From NCBI RefSeq assembly GCF_023715145.1, contig NZ_JAMBNP010000005.1, positions 372,001-436,000 on the forward strand: 64,000 bases of DNA. The letters are read 5' to 3'. This document shows positions 32,134 to 40,332 of the stretch, piece after piece. Source of the stretch: Paenibacillus glycanilyticus (GTDB taxonomy: Bacteria > Bacillota > Bacilli > Paenibacillales > Paenibacillaceae). Each line of letters starts with the position of its first letter. The stretch's first letter is position 1. Under the pieces are notes generated by a model. That model was not told where the DNA came from. It saw only the letters and a program-made list of their open reading frames with translations, and ran no database searches. A program made the position numbers and the translations under genes.

Positions 32134-33905
32134 CATTTCGCATGAGGCTGCTGCTCAGCTACCTGACGCTTATCGCGCTGCCGCTGCTGGTGCTGAGCAC
32201 GCTGTTTTACAACTCAAGCTTGAATGTGGTCACCGAGCAGGCGCAGAACAATGTCCACGACGTGGTGATGAAAAATAACGACGTCATTGATACCAAGCTG
32301 GGGATTGCCGATCAGAACAGCCGGGCTTTGTTTGTCGACAAGGACTTATTTCAGATCTTTAATAATCTGGATCCCGATAAGGAAGAGGAGCTTGTTGCGG
32401 CCGACCGGCAAGTGACGGCTATCTTGAGCAAATATTTCTCGCAGAATGCGGATGTCTATTCCGCGCAGCTGTGGACCTCTTATTACACGTTCGGAAGCTC
32501 CATGCTGATGCCGCTTGGCAATCCGGTACAGTCAGCGATCTACAAGGAAGCGGTTAAGGCGGGAGGGAAGATGGTCTGGTACCCGACTTATGATTTTATC
32601 CAGATGTTCGATCAGCCATGGCTTCAAGGCGGGACAATAGACTACCGTTACTTGTTTTCGGCAACCCGGCTGCTCAACTTCTCCCATATGGAGGACAGTA
32701 CGCTCGTCAAGCTGAAGCCGGAAGTCGAACGTCCCGTGCTTACGATCAGCTTCAAATCGACGGTAATGGACGAGCTGTTCGAACGGAGTATTCCGTCGGG
32801 GTCGTCTTATATGGTGCTTGATCCCGAGAATATCGTGGTCGCCGCAAGCGACAAGTCGCAGGTCACCAAGCGTTTCGAGGAGGACTGGGTGAACAGCTTC
32901 CGGGAGCTTGGAAGCGGGAGCGAGCGGATCAAGCTGAACGGGCATTACCAGATCGTCAGCTTCGCCCGCTCGGAAGTGACGGGCTGGATGTCGATCGTTG
33001 TGACGCCGCAATCCGCGCTTGTAAGCACCCTGGTACCGGTGCTCCGCACCTCCACGTTAGTCAGCGCCATTGCGCTCAGCGCGGTTGCTCTTCTGTTCGC
33101 TTACTTTATTCTCAGCCGGATGACGGGTCCGATCAAGAAGCTGATGAGCGCGATGCGTTCGGTTGGAGAAGGGGATTTCGAAGCTCGCGTGGAGGTGGAC
33201 CGCAAGGATGAGTTTGGTCTACTGTCGCAGCGCTTTAACCGGATGAACGACAGGATCGCCATGCTGGTGAAAGAAAACTACGAGATCAAGCTGAAGGAGA
33301 AGGAAGCGGAGATTCAGGCGCTTAACATGCAGATGAATCCGCATTTTCTGTACAATACGCTTAACATAATGAATTGGACGGCGCTCGAGAATAATCAGAC
33401 GGAACTTAGCAAAATGCTCGTCGGTCTGTCAAATATGCTGCATTACACGTCCCGCAAGGACTGGGGTGCCGTTCACCTGACGGATGAGCTGGAATGGATG
33501 CGCAATTATTTCTTCATTATGGCCGCGCGCTTCGAGGGCAAGTTCACCGTTGCTTATGAGATCGAGCCGGCTATGTATGAAGAGAGGCTTCCGAGACTGC
33601 TGTTCCAGCCGTTTGTGGAGAATGCCATCTTGCACGGGTTTAGCGGCATGGAGAAGGGCGGGTTAATTACGATCCGGGGCTGGATTGAAGAAGGCAGCCG
33701 GTATTTCGAAGTCCGCGACAACGGACGGGGGATCAGCAAGGAAGGGATTGACGCGATTCTGTACAAGGAATCCGCATCGATCGGAATTAAAAATACAATC
33801 TCTCGCATTCGGATGGCATACGGCGATGAATACGGCATCCGCATTCATTCCGGTCCCGGCAAGGGAACAAGCATTGTGATTCATCTGCCGAGCAAGACCC
33901 AATAA
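32130..33905 (+). CDS. Sensor histidine kinase (YesM-like)
   Basis: 591 residues. TM1 is at ~7-27, an extracellular dCache-like sensor at ~30-290, TM2 at ~305-328 (TLVSAIALSAVALLFAYFIL) and HAMP to ~378. The His_kinase domain has phospho-acceptor His in NPHFLYNT (~404), and the HATPase has the N-box around LLFQPFVENAILHG and G-box VRDNGRGIS. This LytS/YesM class pairs with AraC-type regulators such as the gene just upstream, with which it overlaps by 4 bases. It probably senses extracellular sugar or the sugar-binding protein of the following transporter. Confidence 0.9.
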   Translation: MTFRMRLLLSYLTLIALPLLVLSTLFYNSSLNVVTEQAQNNVHDVVMKNNDVIDTKLGIADQNSRALFVDKDLFQIFNNLDPDKEEELVAADRQVTAILSKYFSQNADVYSAQLWTSYYTFGSSMLMPLGNPVQSAIYKEAVKAGGKMVWYPTYDFIQMFDQPWLQGGTIDYRYLFSATRLLNFSHMEDSTLVKLKPEVERPVLTISFKSTVMDELFERSIPSGSSYMVLDPENIVVAASDKSQVTKRFEEDWVNSFRELGSGSERIKLNGHYQIVSFARSEVTGWMSIVVTPQSALVSTLVPVLRTSTLVSAIALSAVALLFAYFILSRMTGPIKKLMSAMRSVGEGDFEARVEVDRKDEFGLLSQRFNRMNDRIAMLVKENYEIKLKEKEAEIQALNMQMNPHFLYNTLNIMNWTALENNQTELSKMLVGLSNMLHYTSRKDWGAVHLTDELEWMRNYFFIMAARFEGKFTVAYEIEPAMYEERLPRLLFQPFVENAILHGFSGMEKGGLITIRGWIEEGSRYFEVRDNGRGISKEGIDAILYKESASIGIKNTISRIRMAYGDEYGIRIHSGPGKGTSIVIHLPSKTQ

Positions 33906-33934
33906 AAGTCCACCATTCTAAAAATGCTCGGGTT

Positions 33935-33949
33935 TTGTAAGCGCTATCC
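33935..33949 (+). promoter_or_regulatory. Candidate cre (CcpA) site before the sugar-binding protein gene
   Basis: TTGTAAGCGCTATCC matches the catabolite-responsive element consensus WTGNAANCGNWNNCW at all fixed positions but the last. It would fit catabolite repression of the arabinoside operon. Confidence 0.45.
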
Positions 33950-34023
33950 ATCATCTACAATAAAGACAATCATAGACTGCAGCTATGAGCCATGAGGATG
34001 AAATGAGAGAGGGGCTCGAAATA

Positions 34024-35469
34024 ATGATTATGAATCGATGGAAATACACTTCCGCATTTATGGTTACTGTTCTGTCAGCCGTGCTAGTAATGTCCGGCTG
34101 TACCAAGTCCGATAGTTCCAACAATAGCAATTCCTCATCCAGCAACAACGCAAGCAGTTCCGCAGACAATAGCAGTGCCGGAACCGGCGCTAGCAGCGGC
34201 GAGAAAATTACATTGAAGCTGACCGGATGGGGAGCACCGGCAGAGGTAGCGGCGTACAAATCCGCCATTGCCAATTTCGAGAAGACTCATCCGAACGTAA
34301 AAGTCGAATTTCAGGCGATCAGCAGCGGTGATTACGATACGAAGCTGACAACGATGGTTGCCGGCAACGACGAGCCGGATGTCGCTATGATGGAATCCGC
34401 GACCATTGCCTTCCCTCTTGCGGAAGAAGGCAAATTCCTGAATTTACAGGACTTCCTTGCAAAGGATCAGCAGATCACGTTGGATTCGCTCGTTCCGAAT
34501 ATTACTTACTCCCAGGCGCCGGGCAACATTATCGGCATCGGTCCTGGCCCGGAGACATTCGGACTGTTCTATAACGAAGATGTATTTAAGGATGCCGGCA
34601 TCGAACCGCCTCCTTCCGAGGTTTCCAAAGCATGGACCTGGGATCAATTCGTCGACGTTGCGAAGAAGCTGACTCTGGATAATAAGGGACGCAATGCGGA
34701 GGATCCAAGCTTCGATCCTAAAAATATTAAGCAATTCGGCATCAACCTGCCAACCTGGTGGGGCGCTTACAGTAACTTTATCTACTCCAACGGCGGCGAC
34801 TTCCTGTCGGCCGACGGCAAAACGTTTGCCTTGAACCAACCGGAAGCGGTAGAAGTGTTTCAGAAGATGGCCGACCTGATTAACGTGTATCATGTCGCTC
34901 CATCCCCGCTTCAGTCGAAGAATATCCCGGGAACAAACGTTGCGCTTCAGACGAAGAAGGTTGCGATGGCTATTGACGGACAATGGGCTTCGTCTTCGCT
35001 TGCGGAATCCAAGTTCAACTATAACGTAGGCGTTCTGCCGGTTATGAAAGAGCCGGTAACAACCGTAGTAGCCGGCATGTTCTCCATCTTCAAATCGACC
35101 AAGCATCCGCAGGAAGCATGGGAGCTGCTGAAGGCGCTGCTTGATCCTGAAGCTTCGCTTGACATGCTGACGAACGGAACTTGGATGCCAGCCCCTAAAG
35201 ACTGGTACACCGAGGGCGAGAAGCTGGACAAGTGGACGAAGGATCTGGCTTCCCGTCCATCCGGCTACAACGGCGCAGTTATTGACATGCTTCTGAATCA
35301 CAGTCATGCAACGCCAACGGCTTACGTGAAAAACTTCAATAAAATCATGGATGTCGTTAACCCCGCTTTGGATAAAGTATGGCTGGGCAAGCAATCTGCC
35401 CAGGAAGCGCTTGATTCCATTGCCGCGAAGGCGCAGCAGCAGGTACAAGGCCGCCGCGACGTCGAGTAA
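34024..35469 (+). CDS. ABC sugar transporter substrate-binding lipoprotein (GH127 operon)
   Basis: 481 residues. A lipoprotein signal ends VMSGC (Cys26), then a Ser/Asn-rich linker and a type I extracellular solute-binding fold (LKLTGWGAPAEVAAYKSAIANFEKTHPNVKVEFQ...). Start ATG 34024 is chosen over 33985 because GAGAGGGG is ~10 bases upstream and the N terminus then begins directly with the lipoprotein signal. It delivers an oligosaccharide, probably an arabinofuranoside judging by the GH127 downstream, to the two permeases. A stable hairpin separates it from the permeases. No ATPase gene is present, so a shared MsmX-type ATPase is expected elsewhere. Confidence 0.9.
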   Translation: MIMNRWKYTSAFMVTVLSAVLVMSGCTKSDSSNNSNSSSSNNASSSADNSSAGTGASSGEKITLKLTGWGAPAEVAAYKSAIANFEKTHPNVKVEFQAISSGDYDTKLTTMVAGNDEPDVAMMESATIAFPLAEEGKFLNLQDFLAKDQQITLDSLVPNITYSQAPGNIIGIGPGPETFGLFYNEDVFKDAGIEPPPSEVSKAWTWDQFVDVAKKLTLDNKGRNAEDPSFDPKNIKQFGINLPTWWGAYSNFIYSNGGDFLSADGKTFALNQPEAVEVFQKMADLINVYHVAPSPLQSKNIPGTNVALQTKKVAMAIDGQWASSSLAESKFNYNVGVLPVMKEPVTTVVAGMFSIFKSTKHPQEAWELLKALLDPEASLDMLTNGTWMPAPKDWYTEGEKLDKWTKDLASRPSGYNGAVIDMLLNHSHATPTAYVKNFNKIMDVVNPALDKVWLGKQSAQEALDSIAAKAQQQVQGRRDVE

Positions 35470-35495
35470 GCTGTCCGCAAACCGCGGATAACAGG

Positions 35496-35528
35496 AGAGG
35501 GCAGCGGTTTAATGTATCGCTGTCCTCT
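35496..35528 (+). other. Intercistronic hairpin between binding protein and permeases
   Basis: AGAGGGCAGCG (35496-35506) pairs with CGCTGTCCTCT (35518-35528), 11 pairs with one G-U. There is no T-run, so it is more likely an mRNA stabiliser that raises binding-protein expression than a terminator. Confidence 0.55.
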
Positions 35529-35552
35529 GCCATAGACAGGGAGGGTTACGGC

Positions 35553-36500
35553 ATGGAGATTTCGGCAAACACGGGCAATTCGGTTAAGACAGCCGCCAAA
35601 AAGAGCACTAAAAGGGAACGCAAGGCGCTGTTCTACGGTCTGCTCTTTACATCGCCTGCGATCCTCGGCTTTATTATCTATACACTGGGGCCGATGATCG
35701 CCAGCTTGTACTTAAGCTTAACGGATTACAACGTATTCAAAGACACGACCAGCTTTATCGGTCTGGACAACTATATCAAGCTGTTTAGCGGCGAAGACGA
35801 TTTGTTCTACAAGTCGCTTGGCACAACCTTTTATTTTGTTATTCTGCGCGTTCCGGCGGTTATCATTATCTCGTTCTTTCTGGCTATTCTGCTGAACATG
35901 AACGTGAAGGGCCGGGCGATCTTCCGGACGATTATCTACCTGCCGAGCATTGTTCCGGCGGTTGCCGCTTCGATGATCTGGCTGTGGCTGATGAATCCGG
36001 ATCTGGGCTTGCTCAATATGGCGCTCAGTTGGCTTCATCTGCCAACAAGCAACTGGCTGTTCGGAGAGGGCAGCGTTATCCCTTCCATCGTACTGACGAC
36101 CTTGTGGGGGATTGGCGGTACGGTCATTATTTTCCTTGCCGGCTTGTCGGGCGTACCGAAATCGTATTACGAGGCGATTGACGTTGACGGCGGAGGATGG
36201 TACAGCAAGCTGCGCCACATCACGATTCCGATGCTGACGCCAACGATCTTCTTCAATACGATTATGACGATTATCGGCTCCTTCCAGGTGTTCAGCGAAG
36301 CTTACATTCTGACTCAAGGCGGACCTAACAACAAAAGCTTGTTCTTCGTCTTCTATCTGTGGCGTACCGCATTCCGCGATACGGAAATGGGCTATGCTTC
36401 CGCGCTCGCTTGGGTATTGTTCATCATCATTATGATCTTTACGGTGCTTGTCTTTAAGACCTCGAAATCCTGGGTGCATTATGAGGGGGAAAAACAATGA
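35553..36500 (+). CDS. ABC sugar transporter permease, MalF/UgpA type
   Basis: 315 residues with six predicted membrane segments and a cytosolic N tail KTAAKKSTKRERKALFYGLL. The EAA loop YYEAIDVDGGGWYSKLRHITIPML (~205-228) contacts the ATPase. It overlaps the second permease by ATGA. It forms the membrane channel of the importer with the next gene. AGGGAGGG precedes the ATG. Confidence 0.9.
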   Translation: MEISANTGNSVKTAAKKSTKRERKALFYGLLFTSPAILGFIIYTLGPMIASLYLSLTDYNVFKDTTSFIGLDNYIKLFSGEDDLFYKSLGTTFYFVILRVPAVIIISFFLAILLNMNVKGRAIFRTIIYLPSIVPAVAASMIWLWLMNPDLGLLNMALSWLHLPTSNWLFGEGSVIPSIVLTTLWGIGGTVIIFLAGLSGVPKSYYEAIDVDGGGWYSKLRHITIPMLTPTIFFNTIMTIIGSFQVFSEAYILTQGGPNNKSLFFVFYLWRTAFRDTEMGYASALAWVLFIIIMIFTVLVFKTSKSWVHYEGEKQ

Positions 36501-37327
36501 GAGAGTCCAGGCTAAAGCTTACTGCCGGGTTTACCTCCCTGCTGATCGTTTCCGCGATGTTTATCGTGCCGTTCCTATGGCTGCTGCGCAGCTCGGTGAT
36601 GGATCTGTCCCAAATTTTCATCATGCCGCCGCAGTGGATACCGAAGCCTTTTCACTTTGAAAACTTCAAGGAAGCCTTGACTGTCGTGCCGTTTGGGGCC
36701 TTCTTCAAAAATACACTCATTATCGTGGCCGGAGTTCTGATCGGCACGGTCGTCTCGAGTACAATTGCCGCATTTGGCTTCTCCCGCATCAAGTGGAAGG
36801 GACGCGATATGGTATTCGCCATCCTGATGTCCTCGATGATGCTTCCGGGAGCGGTAACGCTTATTCCAAGCTTTATCGGCTGGAAGGAGCTAGGCTTCTA
36901 CGATACGTTCTACCCGCTCATCGTTCCCGCGTATTTCGGCGGCGGCATGTTTAATATCTTCCTGCTGCGCCAGTTCTACATGTCGATCCCGCAGGACTTT
37001 GACGAGGCGGCGCTTGTTGACGGAGCGAATTACTTCCAGATCTATTGGCGCATTCTGCTGCCGCTCAGCCGCTCGGCCGTTATCGTTGTTGCGCTCTTTA
37101 CGTTCCTCGCCTCATGGAATGATTTCATGGGTCCGCTCATTTATTTGAAGAGCGACAGCCGCTTTACGCTCGCGCTTGGCCTGCAGATGTTCCAGGGCAG
37201 CTATAACGCGCAATGGGATTTGTTGATGGCTGCTTCAACGGCCGTTGTCCTGCCTTGCGTGCTTGTCTTCTTGCTCGGTCAGAGATTTTTCCTTGAGGGC
37301 ATTACGTTGACGGGACTGAAAGGGTAA
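36497..37327 (+). CDS. ABC sugar transporter permease, MalG/UgpE type
   Basis: 276 residues with six predicted membrane segments. The EAA loop is DFDEAALVDGANYFQIYWRILLPLS (~171-195). It is the partner of the preceding permease, and the cytosolic GH127 enzyme follows after 31 bases in the same operon. Confidence 0.9.
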   Translation: MRESRLKLTAGFTSLLIVSAMFIVPFLWLLRSSVMDLSQIFIMPPQWIPKPFHFENFKEALTVVPFGAFFKNTLIIVAGVLIGTVVSSTIAAFGFSRIKWKGRDMVFAILMSSMMLPGAVTLIPSFIGWKELGFYDTFYPLIVPAYFGGGMFNIFLLRQFYMSIPQDFDEAALVDGANYFQIYWRILLPLSRSAVIVVALFTFLASWNDFMGPLIYLKSDSRFTLALGLQMFQGSYNAQWDLLMAASTAVVLPCVLVFLLGQRFFLEGITLTGLKG

Positions 37328-37358
37328 TAAGGAGCAAGAAAATAAGGGAGGAATAAGC

Positions 37359-39203
37359 ATGACCTTAACGAAGCAGTCAAGCGGGATAATAGGCTGGAAG
37401 GGCGTTCCGTTCTCTGAAGTAAAGATTAGCGACGCTTTTTGGCGCCCGCGTCTTGAGACGTTGAAGAACGTAACGATCGGCGTTTGTCTGGACCAATGCG
37501 AGAAGACGGGCCGGATTGCCAACTTTGCGCTTGCAGGCGGGTTGATCGAGGGCAAATACGAAGGCATGTACTACAATGACTCCGACGTGTACAAGGTGCT
37601 CGAAGGCGCAGCCTACTCGCTTATGACGGACCGCGATCCTAAGCTGGAGGCGGAGATTGACCGCATCGTGGAGCTGATCGAGGCGGCGCAGGAGAGTGAC
37701 GGGTATCTGTCGACCTATTACACGCTGGAAGCGCCGGATCTCAAGTGGACCGACATGGAAAAGCATGAAATGTACAACGGCGGCCACTTGATTGAAGCAG
37801 CGGTTGCTTATTATCAGGCGACAGGCAAGCGCAAGCTGCTTGATGTAGCCTGCCGGATGGCGGATCATTACGACTCTGTCTTTGGTCCCGGCAAACGCCA
37901 CTGGGCGGAAGGGCATGAAGAAATTGAGCTTGCGCTGGTGAAGCTGTTTGGCGCAACCGGAGAGGAACGTTACTGGAAGCTGGCGCTCTGGCTGCTGGAG
38001 GAACGCGGACACGGCCATGGGGTAGGCGCCATCTGGGATAAAGAGGACTGGGGTCCGGCGTATTGCCAGGATGATGTTCCGGTCAAAGACATCCGCGAAG
38101 TGAAAGGGCATGCCGTCCGGGCGATGTATCTGTATACGGCGATGGCCGACGTTGTTCTCGCTTCCGGGGATCCGGCCTATATGGAGGCCCTTGACCGCGT
38201 ATGGGCGCATACGGTTGAACGGAATATGTACGTGACGGGGGGCATCGGGCCGTCCGTCCATAATGAAGGCTTCACGCATGATTACGATTTGCCGAACGAA
38301 TCGGCTTATTGCGAGACCTGTGCAGCCATTGCGATGGCGTTCTGGAATCACCGGATGAATCTGCTGCACGGTGACGGCAAATATGCCGATATCGTGGAAC
38401 GGGAGCTGTTTAACGGCGCGTTATCCGGGATCTCGCTCTCCGGCGACCGTTTCTTCTATGTGAATCCGCTGGCATCCAAAGGGGAGCATCACCGGGTGGA
38501 ATGGTTCCATACCTCCTGCTGTCCGACGAACCTTGCGAGGTTCCTGCCTTCGATCGGCCAATATATATTTGCAGCGGCAGAGGACGGCATCTCGGTCAAC
38601 CAATATGCGAGCAGCGAGACAACCGTTAAGCTGCCCCTCGGCAGAAGCGTGCAGATTGCCCAGTCTACCGCCTACCCTTGGGATGGCAAAGTGGAGCTTC
38701 GATTATCACCGGAGCAGGCGGATGAATTTACGCTGCGCCTCCGCCTGCCGGGCTGGTGCAGAAGCTACCGGGTCCTGGCGCAGGGCGAGCCGGTGACGGG
38801 CGGGGAAGCGTTGTCGGAGAACGGCTATCTGGCATTGAAGCGGCACTGGTCGCCTGGCGACACGGTGGTGCTTGAGCTGGATATGCCGGTTGCCGCGGTG
38901 CGATCCCGTCAAGAGGTAGAAGCCAACGAGGGGCGGATAGCCTTCCAGCGCGGGCCGGTCGTCTATTGCATCGAGCAGACCGGGAATGAGGGACTTGTCT
39001 ATGACGAGTTCGCCATCCGGGCATCCGAGCCGTTTGTCGCCGAGCATCGCGGAGACCAGCTTGGCGGCATAACCGTACTGCGAGGCAGAACGGAAGACGG
39101 CCGTCCATGCGAGCTTATCCCTTATTATGTCTGGGATAACAGGGAAGCGGGCTTCATGCAGGTATGGGTGCGCGAAGCCGAGGATCGCAGGCTGTACCGG
39201 TAG
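37359..39203 (+). CDS. GH127 beta-L-arabinofuranosidase family protein
   Basis: 614 residues of the GH127 (former DUF1680) family. Members such as HypBA1 cleave beta-L-arabinofuranosides using a zinc-bound cysteine nucleophile. The equivalents here are Glu319 and Cys321 in YCETCAA, Cys387-Cys388 in HTSCCPTN (Cys387 likely nucleophile) and Glu303 in HNEGFTHD as acid/base. These match the HypBA1 spacing. No signal peptide is present, so hydrolysis takes place in the cytosol after import by the transporter encoded upstream. AAGGGAGG precedes the ATG. The exact linkage and substrate are not proven. Confidence 0.9.
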   Translation: MTLTKQSSGIIGWKGVPFSEVKISDAFWRPRLETLKNVTIGVCLDQCEKTGRIANFALAGGLIEGKYEGMYYNDSDVYKVLEGAAYSLMTDRDPKLEAEIDRIVELIEAAQESDGYLSTYYTLEAPDLKWTDMEKHEMYNGGHLIEAAVAYYQATGKRKLLDVACRMADHYDSVFGPGKRHWAEGHEEIELALVKLFGATGEERYWKLALWLLEERGHGHGVGAIWDKEDWGPAYCQDDVPVKDIREVKGHAVRAMYLYTAMADVVLASGDPAYMEALDRVWAHTVERNMYVTGGIGPSVHNEGFTHDYDLPNESAYCETCAAIAMAFWNHRMNLLHGDGKYADIVERELFNGALSGISLSGDRFFYVNPLASKGEHHRVEWFHTSCCPTNLARFLPSIGQYIFAAAEDGISVNQYASSETTVKLPLGRSVQIAQSTAYPWDGKVELRLSPEQADEFTLRLRLPGWCRSYRVLAQGEPVTGGEALSENGYLALKRHWSPGDTVVLELDMPVAAVRSRQEVEANEGRIAFQRGPVVYCIEQTGNEGLVYDEFAIRASEPFVAEHRGDQLGGITVLRGRTEDGRPCELIPYYVWDNREAGFMQVWVREAEDRRLYR

Positions 39204-39216
39204 CCTCTGCTGGGGA

Positions 39217-39250
39217 ATATAGAAGTGAAATATAGAAGTGAAATATAGAG
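39217..39250 (+). repeat. 13-bp tandem repeat
   Basis: ATATAGAAGTGAA is repeated twice head to tail and followed by a partial third unit ATATAGAG that runs into the terminator hairpin. It is probably replication slippage; no function is seen. Confidence 0.7.
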
Positions 39251-39297
39251 CTGTTTATATGGCCGTTTGCCCGGCTGTATGAACAGCTCTTTTTTTC
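39247..39297 (+). terminator. Terminator after GH127 operon
   Basis: AGAGCTGTT (39247-39255) pairs with AACAGCTCT (39282-39290), with further inner pairing around CCG/CGG, followed by seven T. The 39298-39460 stretch that follows is AT-rich with no gene. Confidence 0.85.
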
Positions 39298-39461
39298 GTG
39301 TTATAATCATCATTCCGCCAATTTTAATGTTAATCGGGCAGTGAGGGGAATATCTTGTAACAGGCGCTTATGCGTTCGATGAATAAAGTGATCGATTAAA
39401 TCTATTTCTCAAGAAGATAGGGTTATGTTAATATTGTTAAATACATATTTCACCAAAAAAC

Positions 39462-39509
39462 GCGGCTTGTAAGCGCATGATTTCGAAAAAAGAAAGCGCT
39501 ACAAACCGC
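39462..39509 (+). other. Imperfect palindrome upstream of the TPR gene
   Basis: GCGGCTTGTAAGCGC (39462-39476) pairs with GCGCTACAAACCGC (39496-39509) with one mismatch and one bulge. The arms include TGTAAGCGC and GCGCTACA, cre-like halves. It lies 36 bases before the ribosome binding site and could be an operator or leader hairpin. Confidence 0.4.
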
Positions 39510-39554
39510 CACATAACAGCCTTTTTTATAACAATAATTTCCAGGAGGAGTCCA

Positions 39555-40232
39555 ATGGGAAAACTCTTTTTATTATTTGTTTTTTTCACATGGATCTTTG
39601 GCAATCCCTTTATCGCAATTCTCGTTATGTTATTCATTGTTTATGTATTGGACCGCAAATTTATAGGTTTAACGCCAAGCTTATTGAAGCCGATCCGCAG
39701 GTCTTCCAGGCTGCGCAAGCTGAAGCGGCATATTGTGCAGTCTCCAAACGATACCTCTTCCAAGGTGGAGATTGCCCGGATACTGATCGAAAAGAAGAAA
39801 TACAAAGAAGCGCTGAATTTGCTCGAGCCGCTGGAGCGGATGCTTGACGAATCCGCCGAGTATTGGGATGATCTTGGCCTTTGCCTGATGCAGACCGGAC
39901 AGCCGGAGGCAGGTGAAGCGGCGATGAGCAAGGCGCTGCTGCTTAATCCGAGAGTGAAGTACGGGGCTCCTTATTTAAGGCTTGCCGCGCATTACTCAAA
40001 GCTTGATGCAGAGCGGGCGCTCTCCTATATCGAAGCGTTCCAGGAAATCCATTCTTCCTCTTGCGAAGCCTACTACCGTCTTGCTGCCATTTACGAGCAG
40101 ATGAACCGCAAAGAAGATACTGTCGAAGCCATCCGGGAAGGGCTCCGGATCTATCGCTCCCTGCCGCGGTACAAGAAACGGGCGGAGCGCAGGTGGGCTT
40201 TGCGCCTGTTCATTCGGAAGACGCGCGGTTGA
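39555..40232 (+). CDS. TPR-repeat membrane protein
   Basis: 225 residues when started at ATG 39555, which has a perfect AGGAGG 7 bases upstream; the longer frame from 39477 runs through a palindrome and is rejected. Two hydrophobic stretches (~3-32; LFLLFVFFTWIFGN, IAILVMLFIVYVLD) anchor it to the membrane. The rest is three to four tetratricopeptide-like helical pairs (KVEIARILIEKKKYKEALNL; EYWDDLGLCLMQTGQPEAGE; AYYRLAAIYEQMNRKEDTVE). Such proteins scaffold complexes, but no partner can be named. It is probably transcribed on its own. Confidence 0.75.
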   Translation: MGKLFLLFVFFTWIFGNPFIAILVMLFIVYVLDRKFIGLTPSLLKPIRRSSRLRKLKRHIVQSPNDTSSKVEIARILIEKKKYKEALNLLEPLERMLDESAEYWDDLGLCLMQTGQPEAGEAAMSKALLLNPRVKYGAPYLRLAAHYSKLDAERALSYIEAFQEIHSSSCEAYYRLAAIYEQMNRKEDTVEAIREGLRIYRSLPRYKKRAERRWALRLFIRKTRG

Positions 40233-40332
40233 TGGAAAGAACTACTTGTTTATTTTGCCTTACGCCATATTGTTGTTTCCGCGAAAATCAGCCATAATCG
40301 AAGTACATTACGAGAGCTTAAAGGAGCATCAT

